A stretch of DNA of 64,000 nt from an uncultured Eubacteriales bacterium (GTDB lineage Bacteria; Bacillota; Clostridia; Christensenellales; CAG-314), in assembly GCA_900546875.1 (NCBI GenBank), contig URET01000002.1, positions 1 through 64,000 of the forward strand, in the 5' to 3' direction. Under the pieces are notes generated by a model. It was not told the origin of the DNA. It was given only the letters and a program-made list of their open reading frames with translations, and did not search any database. Position 1 is the first letter of the stretch, and every line of letters begins with the position of its first letter. Of this stretch, positions 51,420-60,277 are shown piece by piece. A program made the translations under genes and the position numbers.

Positions 51420-51863
51420 ATGTTGACCTGTGGTAAATACACGTATCAGCTTGATAATAAAAACAGACTCAGATTGCCATCCAAGGTAAGGGATGACTAT
51501 GGAGATGAATTATATCTTTCCATAGATATGAGGGGGTCATTGCTGGTGCGGTCCAAGGAGAGCATGGAAGAGATATTCAGAAAGCTTGAGCAGGTGAGCA
51601 TGTCCGACTGGGAAACTCAGGATGCCATTATGGATTTTTCGTCGATGACGTTCAGTGTGAAGCTTGATGATCAGAGGCGATTCATGTTGCCGGCGGAGCT
51701 GAAGAACTATGCAAAGATCGATAAGAACATAGTTGTAGTGGGATTGCCGCGCGGGTGGTCGATATGGGCTGAGGAGTCATACGAAAACAGGAACAAGCCT
51801 GACGAAGATTTTATGGATTTTGAGAAGAGAATAGCGCCCCTTTTGAAGCCTTATGGTATATAA
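51420..51863 (+). CDS. mraZ: Transcriptional regulator MraZ
   Basis: This 147-residue protein has two AbrB-like swapped-hairpin repeats of the MraZ family, including LDNKNRLRLPSKVRDDYG in the first half and LDDQRRFMLPAELKNYAKI in the second. It represses its own operon, starting the division and cell-wall cluster. The start at ATG 51420 follows GGAAGTG. An in-frame start at 51384 would lie inside the -10 box and upstream of the predicted start point, so it is excluded. The stop overlaps rsmH by 11 nt. Confidence 0.95.
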   Translation: MLTCGKYTYQLDNKNRLRLPSKVRDDYGDELYLSIDMRGSLLVRSKESMEEIFRKLEQVSMSDWETQDAIMDFSSMTFSVKLDDQRRFMLPAELKNYAKIDKNIVVVGLPRGWSIWAEESYENRNKPDEDFMDFEKRIAPLLKPYGI

Positions 51864-52806
51864 AGAGGGAGAGAGGCACAAGCCGGTGATGTTAGGCGAG
51901 TGCATGGAGGCTCTGAGGATCAAGCCCGACGGAGTGTATGTAGATTGCACGTTAGGGGCCGGGGGGCATTCCGAAGAGATATTGAAAAGACTCGGATCCG
52001 GCAGGCTGATAGGCATAGACAAAGACGGTGACGAGTTAGCGGTCACGTCCAGCCGATTGAAATGGAGATACGGAGAGAAATTTATTTCGGTCCATAGTGA
52101 CTACGAAGATCTTAATGAGATATTGGACGGACTGGGGATCGGAGACGTAGATGGTGTGTTGGCTGATCTAGGTGTAAGCTCCATGCAGCTGAATGACAAA
52201 GATCGCGGGTTTGCTTATATGAGTGATGCGGATCTGGACATGAGGATGGACAGGGAGAAAAGTTTTTCCGCATACGATGTTGTAAACGGGTACAGCGTGG
52301 ATGAATTGAGGCGGATAATCCGGGAATACGGAGAAGAGAGGTATGCGGGCGTGATAGCTGCCAACATTGTGAAGGAGAGGCAGAAGGCGCCCGTCAGGAC
52401 GACGAAACAGCTTGTCGATATAATCGAGAGATCCGTGCCGACGGCATGGAAGAGGAGCGGAGGGCATCCGGCCAAGCGGACTTTTCAGGCTGTCAGGATA
52501 GAAGTGAACGGCGAGCTCAGAAATCTCGGACAGGCAGTTACCGATATGGTAATGAGGCTGAAGGCGGGAGGAAGGATAGCGGTAATAACCTTTCATTCGT
52601 TGGAAGACAGGATAGTGAAGCAAACATTCAGCTATTTGGAAAGGGCTTGCGTATGTGAACCGGGGACGCCGGTATGCATATGCGGAAAGATTTCCGAAGT
52701 CAAGGTCGTAACTAAAAAACCTTGTTTGCCAAGGGAAGATGAAATCAGCGAGAATTCGCGTGCGGCAAGCGCAAAGCTGAGGGTCGCGGAAAGAAAAGGA
52801 CATTAA
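51853..52806 (+). CDS. rsmH: 16S rRNA (cytosine(1402)-N4)-methyltransferase RsmH
   Basis: This 317-residue enzyme methylates C1402 at the decoding centre of 16S rRNA with S-adenosylmethionine. The sequence shows KPVMLGECMEAL near the start, the SAM-binding GAGGHSEEIL, ADLGVSSMQL, RTFQAVRIEVN and ITFHSLEDRIVK near 248, all family hallmarks. Position after mraZ is conserved. The overlap with mraZ suggests coupled translation. Confidence 0.97.
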   Translation: MVYKEGERHKPVMLGECMEALRIKPDGVYVDCTLGAGGHSEEILKRLGSGRLIGIDKDGDELAVTSSRLKWRYGEKFISVHSDYEDLNEILDGLGIGDVDGVLADLGVSSMQLNDKDRGFAYMSDADLDMRMDREKSFSAYDVVNGYSVDELRRIIREYGEERYAGVIAANIVKERQKAPVRTTKQLVDIIERSVPTAWKRSGGHPAKRTFQAVRIEVNGELRNLGQAVTDMVMRLKAGGRIAVITFHSLEDRIVKQTFSYLERACVCEPGTPVCICGKISEVKVVTKKPCLPREDEISENSRAASAKLRVAERKGH

Positions 52807-52822
52807 TTAAAGGGGAAAGAAA

Positions 52823-53512
52823 ATGTTAGCGACGAGAAAAAGTTACGTGATAGAGAAGGAACGTGACAAAGAGAGTGATCTTCGTTTCAATGAAGACGAG
52901 ATGGTATCCGGTTCTTCTTTCGGAAGAGAAAACAGTAAAGCTTCTCTCAGCGTATGGGAGAAAGCAGACAGGGAAGCCGCCAATCAGATGAACGAAAATA
53001 CCCGCAGGATCCTTGAAAGATTTCTTGACGGCGGGAGCGTGCCCCTTGACTTTGAAGAAAAGACGGCGACAGACGAATATGATGATAGCATGCCTTCACA
53101 GGAAACGCTGAAATACGCTTCCGTGAAAGTGCGTGAAATGGAAAAAGACCAAGCTAAAGGCTTATCCACCAAGAGCAAGATAATGATAGCGGTATATATC
53201 GGAGTCGTGCTTACACTGGTGTTGATGATAGCGTTGACATCCATATCGATGTCAGCCTCGGTAAGCGGTTATGCCGCACTTGTGGATTCACATGGCGAGG
53301 TCCTGGAGGAGATAAGCGGACTTCAGGCGCAGATAGAAGAGATTCAAAACGGTTTTGACGTAGATGAAATTGCGTCGCAGTTGGGATTTGTTGCTCCTTC
53401 ACAAGAGAATATTTCCTACTATACCTCCCCCAAAATCAGAGCACCCCAACAATATACCGTGGAGAATAACTGGTTCGACGCTTTATGCGATCTTTTATCC
53501 GGGTTGTTTTGA
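52823..53512 (+). CDS. FtsL-like division protein
   Basis: The 229-residue protein is bitopic: a long charged cytoplasmic region (about 1-115), one membrane helix (about 118-142), then a coiled-coil extracellular segment (LVDSHGEVLEEISGLQAQIE) and a hydrophobic C-terminus. It sits between rsmH and the PBP gene, where ftsL is usually found. FtsL helps recruit PBP2b and the FtsB/DivIC partner to the septum. Sequence identity of FtsL proteins is very low, so the call rests on position and layout; it is much longer than the usual protein of about 120 residues. AAAGGGGAAAG precedes the ATG. Confidence 0.72.
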   Translation: MLATRKSYVIEKERDKESDLRFNEDEMVSGSSFGRENSKASLSVWEKADREAANQMNENTRRILERFLDGGSVPLDFEEKTATDEYDDSMPSQETLKYASVKVREMEKDQAKGLSTKSKIMIAVYIGVVLTLVLMIALTSISMSASVSGYAALVDSHGEVLEEISGLQAQIEEIQNGFDVDEIASQLGFVAPSQENISYYTSPKIRAPQQYTVENNWFDALCDLLSGLF

Positions 53513-53568
53513 CATAATAAAAACAGAAACGGACGCTCTGTTTTTATTATGTCCGATCATATGGACAT
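53511..53568 (+). other. Overlapping long hairpins after the ftsL-like gene
   Basis: GACATAATAAAAACAGA (53511-53527) pairs perfectly over 17 bp with TCTGTTTTTATTATGTC (53537-53553), beginning on the last bases of the stop codon. ATGTCC (53549-53554) can instead pair with GGACAT (53563-53568). The two folds exclude each other because they share 53549-53553. This may be an attenuator-like or processing structure. Confidence 0.65.
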
Positions 53569-53611
53569 AAGATTAGAGCCCTTGAAGGACTGAAAAGTCC
53601 CGGAAAACTTC

Positions 53612-53647
53612 AAAAAGCACATCATGATGAGATGTGCTTTTTTTTTG
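53612..53647 (+). terminator. Terminator after mraZ-rsmH-ftsL
   Basis: AAAAGCACATC at 53613-53623 pairs with GATGTGCTTTT at 53631-53641 across a 7-nt loop, followed by a long T-run. It separates the first division genes from the PBP gene. Confidence 0.93.
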
Positions 53648-53966
53648 CCGACAAAAGGGCATGATTTCCGAGTCTGAATGCGGGGAAAGGAGCTGAAAGG
53701 AAAGAGGAATGCGGGGAAAAATAGTGCGATCCGAAAAAAAGGGAGATGAAGGAGTCCTTCGGAAAGCGCCGAAAAAACGTAGAAAAGCGCCTGAGAGTTT
53801 TCAGGCGGAAACATATGAAATAAGCGAATATTGAAGAAAAAAGCCCGGAAAACATAAAAAATCGGGCATGAAAGGCGGTCTGCTTTCAAAAAAGGGGCAT
53901 ATGTGATGTCGAGCGCAAATATAATGCACAAGCGGACAAAACGGATCATGTTCGGCGGAGGTTGGT
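53648..53966. other. Spacer upstream of the PBP gene
   Basis: The stretch is purine-rich and contains two copies of AATGCGGGGAAA (near 53679 and 53710) and a GCCCG/CGGGC inverted repeat around 53843-53866. No gene is supported. I did not find a clear promoter; one is expected because a terminator lies upstream. Confidence 0.55.
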
Positions 53967-55694
53967 ATGCAGACCGGTTATGTTATAAGAAGAAGGATCA
54001 CGATTGCTTTTATTATATGTGCGGTAATGTGTGTGCTTGTATTGGGGCGTCTTGTTTACGTGCAGCTCATATGGGGAGAATCCCTTTCTGCCAAGGCGTT
54101 GGATCAATGGACAAGAGACCTGCCTCTCACGGCACAAAGAGGAGATATCCTTGACACACAGGGTAAAATCATCGCCACCTCGGAAACTGTTTATGACGTT
54201 TACGTAAGACCGAAAAGCGTGGAGGATCCCGAAGAGGTGGCAAGGGTGCTTTCCGATGTACTGCAGCTTTCATACGACGACGTATATAAAAAGGCCACGG
54301 AAAAAAACGTTTCGGATGTGACGGTGATGAGGAATACGGTTACGGGCAAGGCTTCGGAGTTAAGGGGATATTCTCTTAAGGGCGTTTATCTTGCCGCTTC
54401 GACGCAAAGGCTGTATGTATACGGAGAACTGCTTTCGCAGGTACTGGGGTATGTTTCGTCCGACAAGAAGGGGCAGGCGGGCATAGAAAGCTATTTCGAC
54501 AAATATCTTGCCGGTACCGACGGAGCCATTCTGACTCCGAGCGATATAGTCGGAAAGGAGCTTGAAGGGGAAAGCGTGATATATCTTCCTTCTCAGAAGG
54601 GACTTAACGTTCAGCTCACTATAGACCTAGATATACAGATGGCAGCGGAAAGTATACTTGACATTGCCTATAAAGCGCATTCTCCCAAAAAAGCGAGTAT
54701 GCTTGTTATCGACGTCACAAACGGAGAGATCCTAGCCATGGCGACCAAACCGGGCGTGGATCTCAATAATCTGCCCAGAGATGACATTGAACTGCTTCTT
54801 GAGAATACCCGTGCTGTGTTGCTTACAGACGTTTATGAACCCGGAAGCACATTCAAGATACTTACGGCTGCAGCAAATCTCGAAGAATACAAAAACGGAA
54901 ATCCGAAAGCCGTGAGCGAGAACTATATTTTTCCGAACAACTCTGCGATAAGGGTAGTGGACAGCGGAAAGGCGATAAAATGTTGGACAACTCATGCTAA
55001 CGGAAAGCACAATAATCAGGATCTTTGCACGGCACTGAAAAACAGTTGCAATCCTATATTTACTGATATAGCGATAAGTTTGGGAACGGAAACGATGTAT
55101 AAATACATTAAAGCGTTCGGGTACGGAAGTTATACGGGGATTGATTTTGCAGGCGAACAGGCAGGACTTTTAATAAATCAGAAAAATGTTACGGCGGGTG
55201 ATCTGGCAAGAATAGGATTCGGACAGTCCATAACAGTCACAGCTCTGCAGTTGGCGTATGCAACCGCAGCAGCCGTAAACGGAGGATATCTCTATGAACC
55301 CAGACTTGTAAAAAGTATACTCGACGATCAGGGAAATACCGCCGTAACGTTTGCTTCCGAAGTGAGGAGCCGGCCCATAAGAGAAGACACGAGCAAAAAA
55401 ATCGCAGCCATGCTTGAGCGCGTGGTGACCGAAGGAAGCGGCAAACAGGCGTATATAGAAGGTTATCATGTCGGGGGCAAGACCGGGACGGCTCAGAAAT
55501 TTGAAAACGGCAAACTTGCCGTCGGAAAAAATGTAAGCAGCTTTGTAGGCTTTTTCCCCGCAACTTCGCCTAAATACCTTGCTTTGGTAGTAGTGGACGA
55601 ACCTCAGGGAATGAGCTACGGCAGCATGGTGGCTGCTCCTTATGCAAAGCTCATATTTGAAAGAATTATAGCGTTGAAGGATTTCACCGTTTGA
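53967..55694 (+). CDS. Class B penicillin-binding protein (FtsI/PBP2B family)
   Basis: This 575-residue transpeptidase has an N-terminal membrane helix (about residues 10-30), a pedestal domain and the penicillin-binding domain. The active-site motifs are EPGSTFKI (Ser of SxxK), KNSCN (SxN) and GGKTGTA (KTG). It crosslinks septal or lateral peptidoglycan. It lacks a C-terminal PASTA domain, unlike Bacillus PBP2b and SpoVD. Position after the ftsL-like gene favours FtsI. GGCGGAGGTTGGT precedes ATG 53967. Confidence 0.93.
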   Translation: MQTGYVIRRRITIAFIICAVMCVLVLGRLVYVQLIWGESLSAKALDQWTRDLPLTAQRGDILDTQGKIIATSETVYDVYVRPKSVEDPEEVARVLSDVLQLSYDDVYKKATEKNVSDVTVMRNTVTGKASELRGYSLKGVYLAASTQRLYVYGELLSQVLGYVSSDKKGQAGIESYFDKYLAGTDGAILTPSDIVGKELEGESVIYLPSQKGLNVQLTIDLDIQMAAESILDIAYKAHSPKKASMLVIDVTNGEILAMATKPGVDLNNLPRDDIELLLENTRAVLLTDVYEPGSTFKILTAAANLEEYKNGNPKAVSENYIFPNNSAIRVVDSGKAIKCWTTHANGKHNNQDLCTALKNSCNPIFTDIAISLGTETMYKYIKAFGYGSYTGIDFAGEQAGLLINQKNVTAGDLARIGFGQSITVTALQLAYATAAAVNGGYLYEPRLVKSILDDQGNTAVTFASEVRSRPIREDTSKKIAAMLERVVTEGSGKQAYIEGYHVGGKTGTAQKFENGKLAVGKNVSSFVGFFPATSPKYLALVVVDEPQGMSYGSMVAAPYAKLIFERIIALKDFTV

Positions 55695-55822
55695 CAAAAA
55701 AAGTAAAATATAATATACTAAACTGTACGGGAAAGAAAAGTCAATGTCTGAATTCAGGCGAGTAAGACGGCAAAGCAGATGTTTTAGCGATTTCCCGGAA
55801 TAATATCTGACGGGTTTTAAAC

Positions 55823-56302
55823 ATGAAATGTGTTAAATGCGGTGCTGAAATCCGGAAAAATCATAAGTTTTGTGAAAATTGCGGCTACCCGAACGAAGCT
55901 TACGAAGCAGAAGTTAAGAGCACCGAAAAAGATGATGATCCGGATGATTTCTTTGAAGACGTCCGAGAAAAAAAACCGGATGCCGGCTTTTCCCGTGTTT
56001 CGCATTATACTGTTTCCGGCAGCGATACCGGTTTTGACGGCGTATTCGGTAACTTCGGCGAAAATGACGCTTACGGCGGTATCCGTAAAACGGCGAATGT
56101 TTTTATCAGCGGATTCAGGTATTTTGTTTTTATTTTGTTTTCGCTTTTTATACCTTTGTTCGGGCTTATAACCGGGATATCTTTTCTTAAATCGAAAAAT
56201 ACGGCAAAGGGGATCGTTCTTATGGTTCTGAGCTTATTCCCCACGATTTTTTTTGCTGGAATATTCATAAGGATACTGATCGCTTTTTTTGCGGTCATGT
56301 AG
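55823..56302 (+). CDS. Zinc-ribbon membrane protein
   Basis: The 159-residue protein starts with a zinc ribbon (CVKCGAEIRKNHKFCENCG, four Cys), followed by an acidic linker (about 27-85) and two C-terminal hydrophobic helices (about 98-120 and 130-155). The ribbon probably binds zinc and mediates protein contacts in the cytoplasm. No family function is known to me. Confidence 0.8.
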   Translation: MKCVKCGAEIRKNHKFCENCGYPNEAYEAEVKSTEKDDDPDDFFEDVREKKPDAGFSRVSHYTVSGSDTGFDGVFGNFGENDAYGGIRKTANVFISGFRYFVFILFSLFIPLFGLITGISFLKSKNTAKGIVLMVLSLFPTIFFAGIFIRILIAFFAVM

Positions 56303-56356
56303 AACGGAAAGTCGGTAAAGGAGCCGAATCGGGTATAAAGCCGGAAGAGGAGGACA

Positions 56357-57406
56357 ATGGTCAGGGAAGAGATTTTCGGGAAGACCGAAAATGGCGTTGA
56401 GGTTTATAAATTCGTTTTTTCGAACAGAGGGACCGAGGCGGAAATAACTAATTACGGTGCAAGCGTTATATCGCTCCGCAGGGTCGGTTTCAACGGAGAT
56501 CCTGTAGATATAGTATGCGGATATCCGACCTTGTCCGGGTATGAAAAGGACAGGCATTATCTCGGGGCCACCGTCGGCCGGACTTCGGGACGAATTGCGG
56601 GCGGCAGATTCGTGCTTAACGGCAAAACCGTACTTCTCAATAAAAACGACGGAGAAAATCATCTTCACGGCGGGATTCAGGGTTTCAATAAAAAGGTATG
56701 GAACGTTTATGAGGTTTGGAAGAACGGGGTGTCTTTCAGGTACAACAGTCCGGACGGAGAAGAAAATTATCCCGGGCTTTTGAAGGTGAGGGCTGATTTC
56801 TATATAACTTCTGACGGGAGCTTCAATATTGAATACGGAGCCGAAAGCAATAAAACGACGCTTTGCGATATAACCAATCACATGTATTTCAATATGGACG
56901 GAGAGGGCGCGGGGAATATTGAAAGCAATCTTCTGCGCATATATTCTCACAGTTTTACACCCGTAGGAGAGTCCTTGGTGCCTGAAGGGAAGGTGAAGGC
57001 GGTTGAAGGAACGCCTTTTGATTTCAACTTTTTCAAGGAAATAGGAAAAGATATAGGATCCGACGATATTCAGCTCAAAAGGTGCGGCGGTTATGATCAT
57101 AATTTTGTATGCGAGAAAGCGGCAGGAAGCTTCGGAACGCTTGCGGAGGCGATCGGAAAAAAGAGCCGTATAAGGATGAGGGTAAAAAGCAACGCAGACT
57201 GCGTTCAGTTTTATTCGGGCAACGGTTTGGACAATATCGGAGGCAAGACCGTCATATATAAAAGGAGGGCAGGCTTTGCGCTGGAACCGCAGGTTTGTCC
57301 CAATGCGATCAATATAGAAGGCTTTTTGGCTCCCGTTCTGATAAAAGGGGCGGAGTACAGGAAGCGAATAGAGTATTCATTTTCTGCAGAAAGATTTTTG
57401 TTGTGA
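56357..57406 (+). CDS. galM: Aldose 1-epimerase (galactose mutarotase)
   Basis: This 349-residue protein has the GalM beta-sandwich motifs: TNYGASVISLR near residue 31, GRTSGRIAGGRF, GENHLHGG with one catalytic His, DITNHMYFNM, GYDHNFV, and the Glu region ALEPQVCPNAIN close to the end. It interconverts alpha and beta anomers of galactose or glucose. GGAAGAGGAGGAC precedes ATG 56357. No other Leloir genes are near. Confidence 0.94.
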   Translation: MVREEIFGKTENGVEVYKFVFSNRGTEAEITNYGASVISLRRVGFNGDPVDIVCGYPTLSGYEKDRHYLGATVGRTSGRIAGGRFVLNGKTVLLNKNDGENHLHGGIQGFNKKVWNVYEVWKNGVSFRYNSPDGEENYPGLLKVRADFYITSDGSFNIEYGAESNKTTLCDITNHMYFNMDGEGAGNIESNLLRIYSHSFTPVGESLVPEGKVKAVEGTPFDFNFFKEIGKDIGSDDIQLKRCGGYDHNFVCEKAAGSFGTLAEAIGKKSRIRMRVKSNADCVQFYSGNGLDNIGGKTVIYKRRAGFALEPQVCPNAINIEGFLAPVLIKGAEYRKRIEYSFSAERFLL

Positions 57407-57440
57407 TAATAACCGCATTGCGGAAAAGGAGATTAGATAT

Positions 57441-58778
57441 ATGTTTCGATTCAGAGATGGCTACTATGCGGACATCCGTATGGAAGACAGTTACAAAACG
57501 GTCGTTCGTTATGTGAACGAAAAACTCGAAGAAGCTCTTGAAAGAAAGGAAAAAAGAGCCTTTATCAGAGTGTTCAACGGGTCATACTGGTATTATGCGT
57601 CAGTAACGGATGTAAATTTAATTCAGAAGCAGCTTGACGAGATCTATGATATGCTTCCGCCCGGCGAAAACATCTGCGACCATCCGATAGTCAGGAAGTA
57701 CGAGGTTAATAAGGATAAGATTTATCTTTACGAGAAGAATAATGTGGCTGACGTGCCGCTTATGGACAAGCTGGAGCTGTGTCAGAGCTATTTTGAGAGC
57801 ATGCGCTGGAGCGAATACGGAGTTATGAGTTCGGTGCTTTATGCAGACAGACACAGTAATTACAGATTTTACTCATCCAAGGGTGCGGACATAGAGTACG
57901 ACATGCAGCTGGCAGGCATGGCGTTCATGCGTGCGCTGAAGAAGGATGAGGAAAAGATCACCATGCAGCATTCTTTTACAGAATGTGATTTTTCTTTGCT
58001 TAAGGGCAGGCAAAAAGAGGTTGTTGAGAAAATAGCCGAATATGAGGACGCTTTATTGAATTCCGTACCTTGTGAGCAGGGGGTATTTCCTGTTGTTCTT
58101 GCTCCGATGGTTACGGGCATATTTGCGCACGAGAGCTTCGGACATAAGAGCGAAGCCGATTTCATGATAGGCGACGAAACCATGAAAAAGGAATGGGAAC
58201 TCGGCAAGAAAGTCGGTTCGGATATACTTTCGATCACGGACAGCGGAATAGATATCGGTTCCGGGTATGTGCCGTATGACGACGAGGGGACCAAGGCCAC
58301 AAAGACCTACCTTATCAAAAACGGAGTTCTGACCGGAAGGCTCCATTCCGCGACCACTGCGGCGGAGCTCGGCGAGGAGCTTACCGGAAACGCGCGTGCG
58401 GTGAGCTGTGAATTTGAACCCATCGTGAGGATGACGACCACTGTAGTCGAGGGGGGAGAAAACACATTTGAGGAACTGATAGGAAGAATAAAGAAAGGAT
58501 ATTATATCAAAGTGCCTTCGCACGGATCGGGCATGTCCACATTTACGATAGCGCCCAATCTTGCTTATGAAGTGACAGACGGAAAAATAGGCAGGCCGGT
58601 CAAAATCTCGGTAATATCGGGCAATGTATTCGAGACGCTCGGACTTATCGAGGGTGCGACGAAGGAAGTCAAGGTGCAGGTAAATGTTTTCGGCGGATGC
58701 GGAAAAATGGAGCAGTTCCCTCTTCCTGTGGGATACGGCGGACCTTATTTGTATATCAGTAAAATGAACGTAATGTAG
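57441..58778 (+). CDS. tldD: TldD family metalloprotease subunit
   Basis: The 445-residue protein has the metal-binding HESFGH motif (H230 and H235, HExxxH) in GIFAHESFGHKSEADF and the later SHGSGMSTFTIAPNLAYEV region of the TldD family. TldD and TldE form a heteromeric protease that degrades unfolded or short peptides and, in Escherichia coli, processes microcin B17. The tldE-like gene follows 10 bp later. AAAAGGAGATTAGAT precedes the ATG. Confidence 0.9.
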   Translation: MFRFRDGYYADIRMEDSYKTVVRYVNEKLEEALERKEKRAFIRVFNGSYWYYASVTDVNLIQKQLDEIYDMLPPGENICDHPIVRKYEVNKDKIYLYEKNNVADVPLMDKLELCQSYFESMRWSEYGVMSSVLYADRHSNYRFYSSKGADIEYDMQLAGMAFMRALKKDEEKITMQHSFTECDFSLLKGRQKEVVEKIAEYEDALLNSVPCEQGVFPVVLAPMVTGIFAHESFGHKSEADFMIGDETMKKEWELGKKVGSDILSITDSGIDIGSGYVPYDDEGTKATKTYLIKNGVLTGRLHSATTAAELGEELTGNARAVSCEFEPIVRMTTTVVEGGENTFEELIGRIKKGYYIKVPSHGSGMSTFTIAPNLAYEVTDGKIGRPVKISVISGNVFETLGLIEGATKEVKVQVNVFGGCGKMEQFPLPVGYGGPYLYISKMNVM

Positions 58779-58788
58779 GAGGCGGAAA

Positions 58789-60009
58789 ATGAAAGAATAT
58801 CTTGATAAGAATATAAAAGAACAATCTGTCGCCGTGCAAAACAGCAAAGTTGTATCCGTACGGTTTAAACAGGAAGACAAGCATACGGTGAGGGTATACA
58901 AAGACGGTTATGTAGGCGTAGCCGGAGCGGTCGGCGGGTGCGACCTCAAGGAGCTTGAGAAAAAAGCCGAAGAGCGTCTTGCTTTCGGTATAGGATATCC
59001 GGAGATACCTTCTGCTCCCGCTCGGAAAAGGGTAGAACGTAAGGTCGAGAATTTTGATGAAACGCATTTTGTCGGGAAGGTTGAGAGTCTTCTTGAAAGG
59101 CTCACGGCAGTCTGTCCGAAATTTATTTTTTCAAATAAAGCTTACATTTCGGAAAAAGAATCTGCTTACAGAAACGACTGCGGGACCGAGCTGAGCTTCA
59201 GAAACGAGGTGATCACGGTAGCGCTTTCCATTAAGGACAAAGGGAGCGCGAACATCATGGACACTTTTTTCGGGTATGAAACCAGACATTATGACGAAGA
59301 TAAAATAGTGCAGTATGCCAAGAAGCTTCACAATGACTATTTCAGGACAGTCGAAGTGGAAGACGGCGTTTATCCGGTAATAATCGGGAATGATTTTCTG
59401 ACGCAGGCGGTAAATCATTTCGAGGGCAGGTTATATACGCTCGGAGCAAGTCTTTTATCCGGGAAGTTGGGTGAAAAGGTATTCAATGAAAGAGTGTCGA
59501 TAATTTCCGATTACATGAGTCCGAGAGGTAGCCAGTGCTTTTTTGACGACGAAGGCGTTTTCTTTGAGGACGGAAAGTATTATTATGTTAAAAACGGCGT
59601 GCTGACAGGGCTCCTTGCAACAAAGAAATATAAAAACGATTTCGGACTCGAGATCTCTGGATGTGCCGCTGCCGCTTATGATTCCATTCCGAATGCGAGC
59701 GTCAGAGAAAACGGATTTTTCGTGCAGCCGACAGATAAGAACATAAAAGAAATTACCCGCGGAAAAGCAATACTGCTCAATACCTACAGCGGAGGCGACT
59801 TCACGCCTGCAGGCGATTATTCGACTCCTGTTATGGTCGGATTCCTTATCGAAGACGGCGAAATAAAGGGAAGGATAAACGGAAGCTTCAATGTTTCGGG
59901 GAATTTGTTCAAGCTTCTGGGCGATGATTTTCTCGGCGCCATACCTGAGGAGACTCCCAGTGAAATGCCCGGGATAAATCTTGTGATGAATATGAAGGTA
60001 ATGAAATAA
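58789..60009 (+). CDS. TldE/PmbA family protein
   Basis: The 406-residue protein matches the PmbA/TldE half of the TldD/TldE protease, with the characteristic C-terminal glycine-rich regions GCAAAAYDSIPNASVRENGF and TYSGGDFTPAGDYSTPVMVGF (given here by their key residues). It lacks the HExxxH site of TldD, as expected for the non-catalytic partner. It follows tldD in an operon that ends at the terminator at 60028-60059. AGGAGGCGG precedes the ATG. Confidence 0.88.
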   Translation: MKEYLDKNIKEQSVAVQNSKVVSVRFKQEDKHTVRVYKDGYVGVAGAVGGCDLKELEKKAEERLAFGIGYPEIPSAPARKRVERKVENFDETHFVGKVESLLERLTAVCPKFIFSNKAYISEKESAYRNDCGTELSFRNEVITVALSIKDKGSANIMDTFFGYETRHYDEDKIVQYAKKLHNDYFRTVEVEDGVYPVIIGNDFLTQAVNHFEGRLYTLGASLLSGKLGEKVFNERVSIISDYMSPRGSQCFFDDEGVFFEDGKYYYVKNGVLTGLLATKKYKNDFGLEISGCAAAAYDSIPNASVRENGFFVQPTDKNIKEITRGKAILLNTYSGGDFTPAGDYSTPVMVGFLIEDGEIKGRINGSFNVSGNLFKLLGDDFLGAIPEETPSEMPGINLVMNMKVMK

Positions 60010-60027
60010 GGCTGTAAGGGCAGGGAG

Positions 60028-60059
60028 AAAAACGGACGCATCCGGGCGTCCGTTTTTTT
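60028..60059 (+). terminator. Terminator of the galM/tldD/tldE region
   Basis: AAAAACGGACGC at 60028-60039 pairs with GCGTCCGTTTTT at 60046-60057 across a 6-nt loop, with extra T residues. Confidence 0.95.
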
Positions 60060-60063
60060 ATGC

Positions 60064-60161
60064 AAATCGGAAAAACGTGCAACTCTGATTATATATACAG
60101 GTCGGAAAAGCGTGCAATTCTGATTATATATACAGGTCGGAAAACCGAGCAAGTCTGAAGA
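60064..60161. repeat. Three tandem copies of a 35-bp unit
   Basis: The unit contains TCGGAAAAGCGTGCAATTCT then GATTATATATACAGG. TCGG starts occur at 60067, 60102 and 60137, so the period is exactly 35 bp; the third copy diverges after its first half. There are no unique spacers, so it is not a CRISPR array. It lies upstream of the SipL-like gene. Confidence 0.9.
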
Positions 60162-60277
60162 TTCAGGAGGGAAGAAAAACGCAAAATATAATAAATTGAA
60201 AAAGCTGTTTCAATTGTTCTAAAATGGCGCGGCGGGAATAGAATAAAGTATGCGTATAGCTGAATGAGGAGGAAGGT

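Noticed and set aside
53903..54154. Open frame of 83 codons overlapping the PBP gene start
   Set aside because: The PBP frame has the strong ribosome site and family motifs, so this is a shadow.
56234..57100. Open frame of 288 codons on the minus strand
   Set aside because: It is antisense to galM and to the end of the zinc-ribbon gene, with no motif.
60064..60161. Possible CRISPR array
   Set aside because: The 35-bp units are directly adjacent without unique spacers, and no cas gene is present. It is an ordinary tandem repeat.
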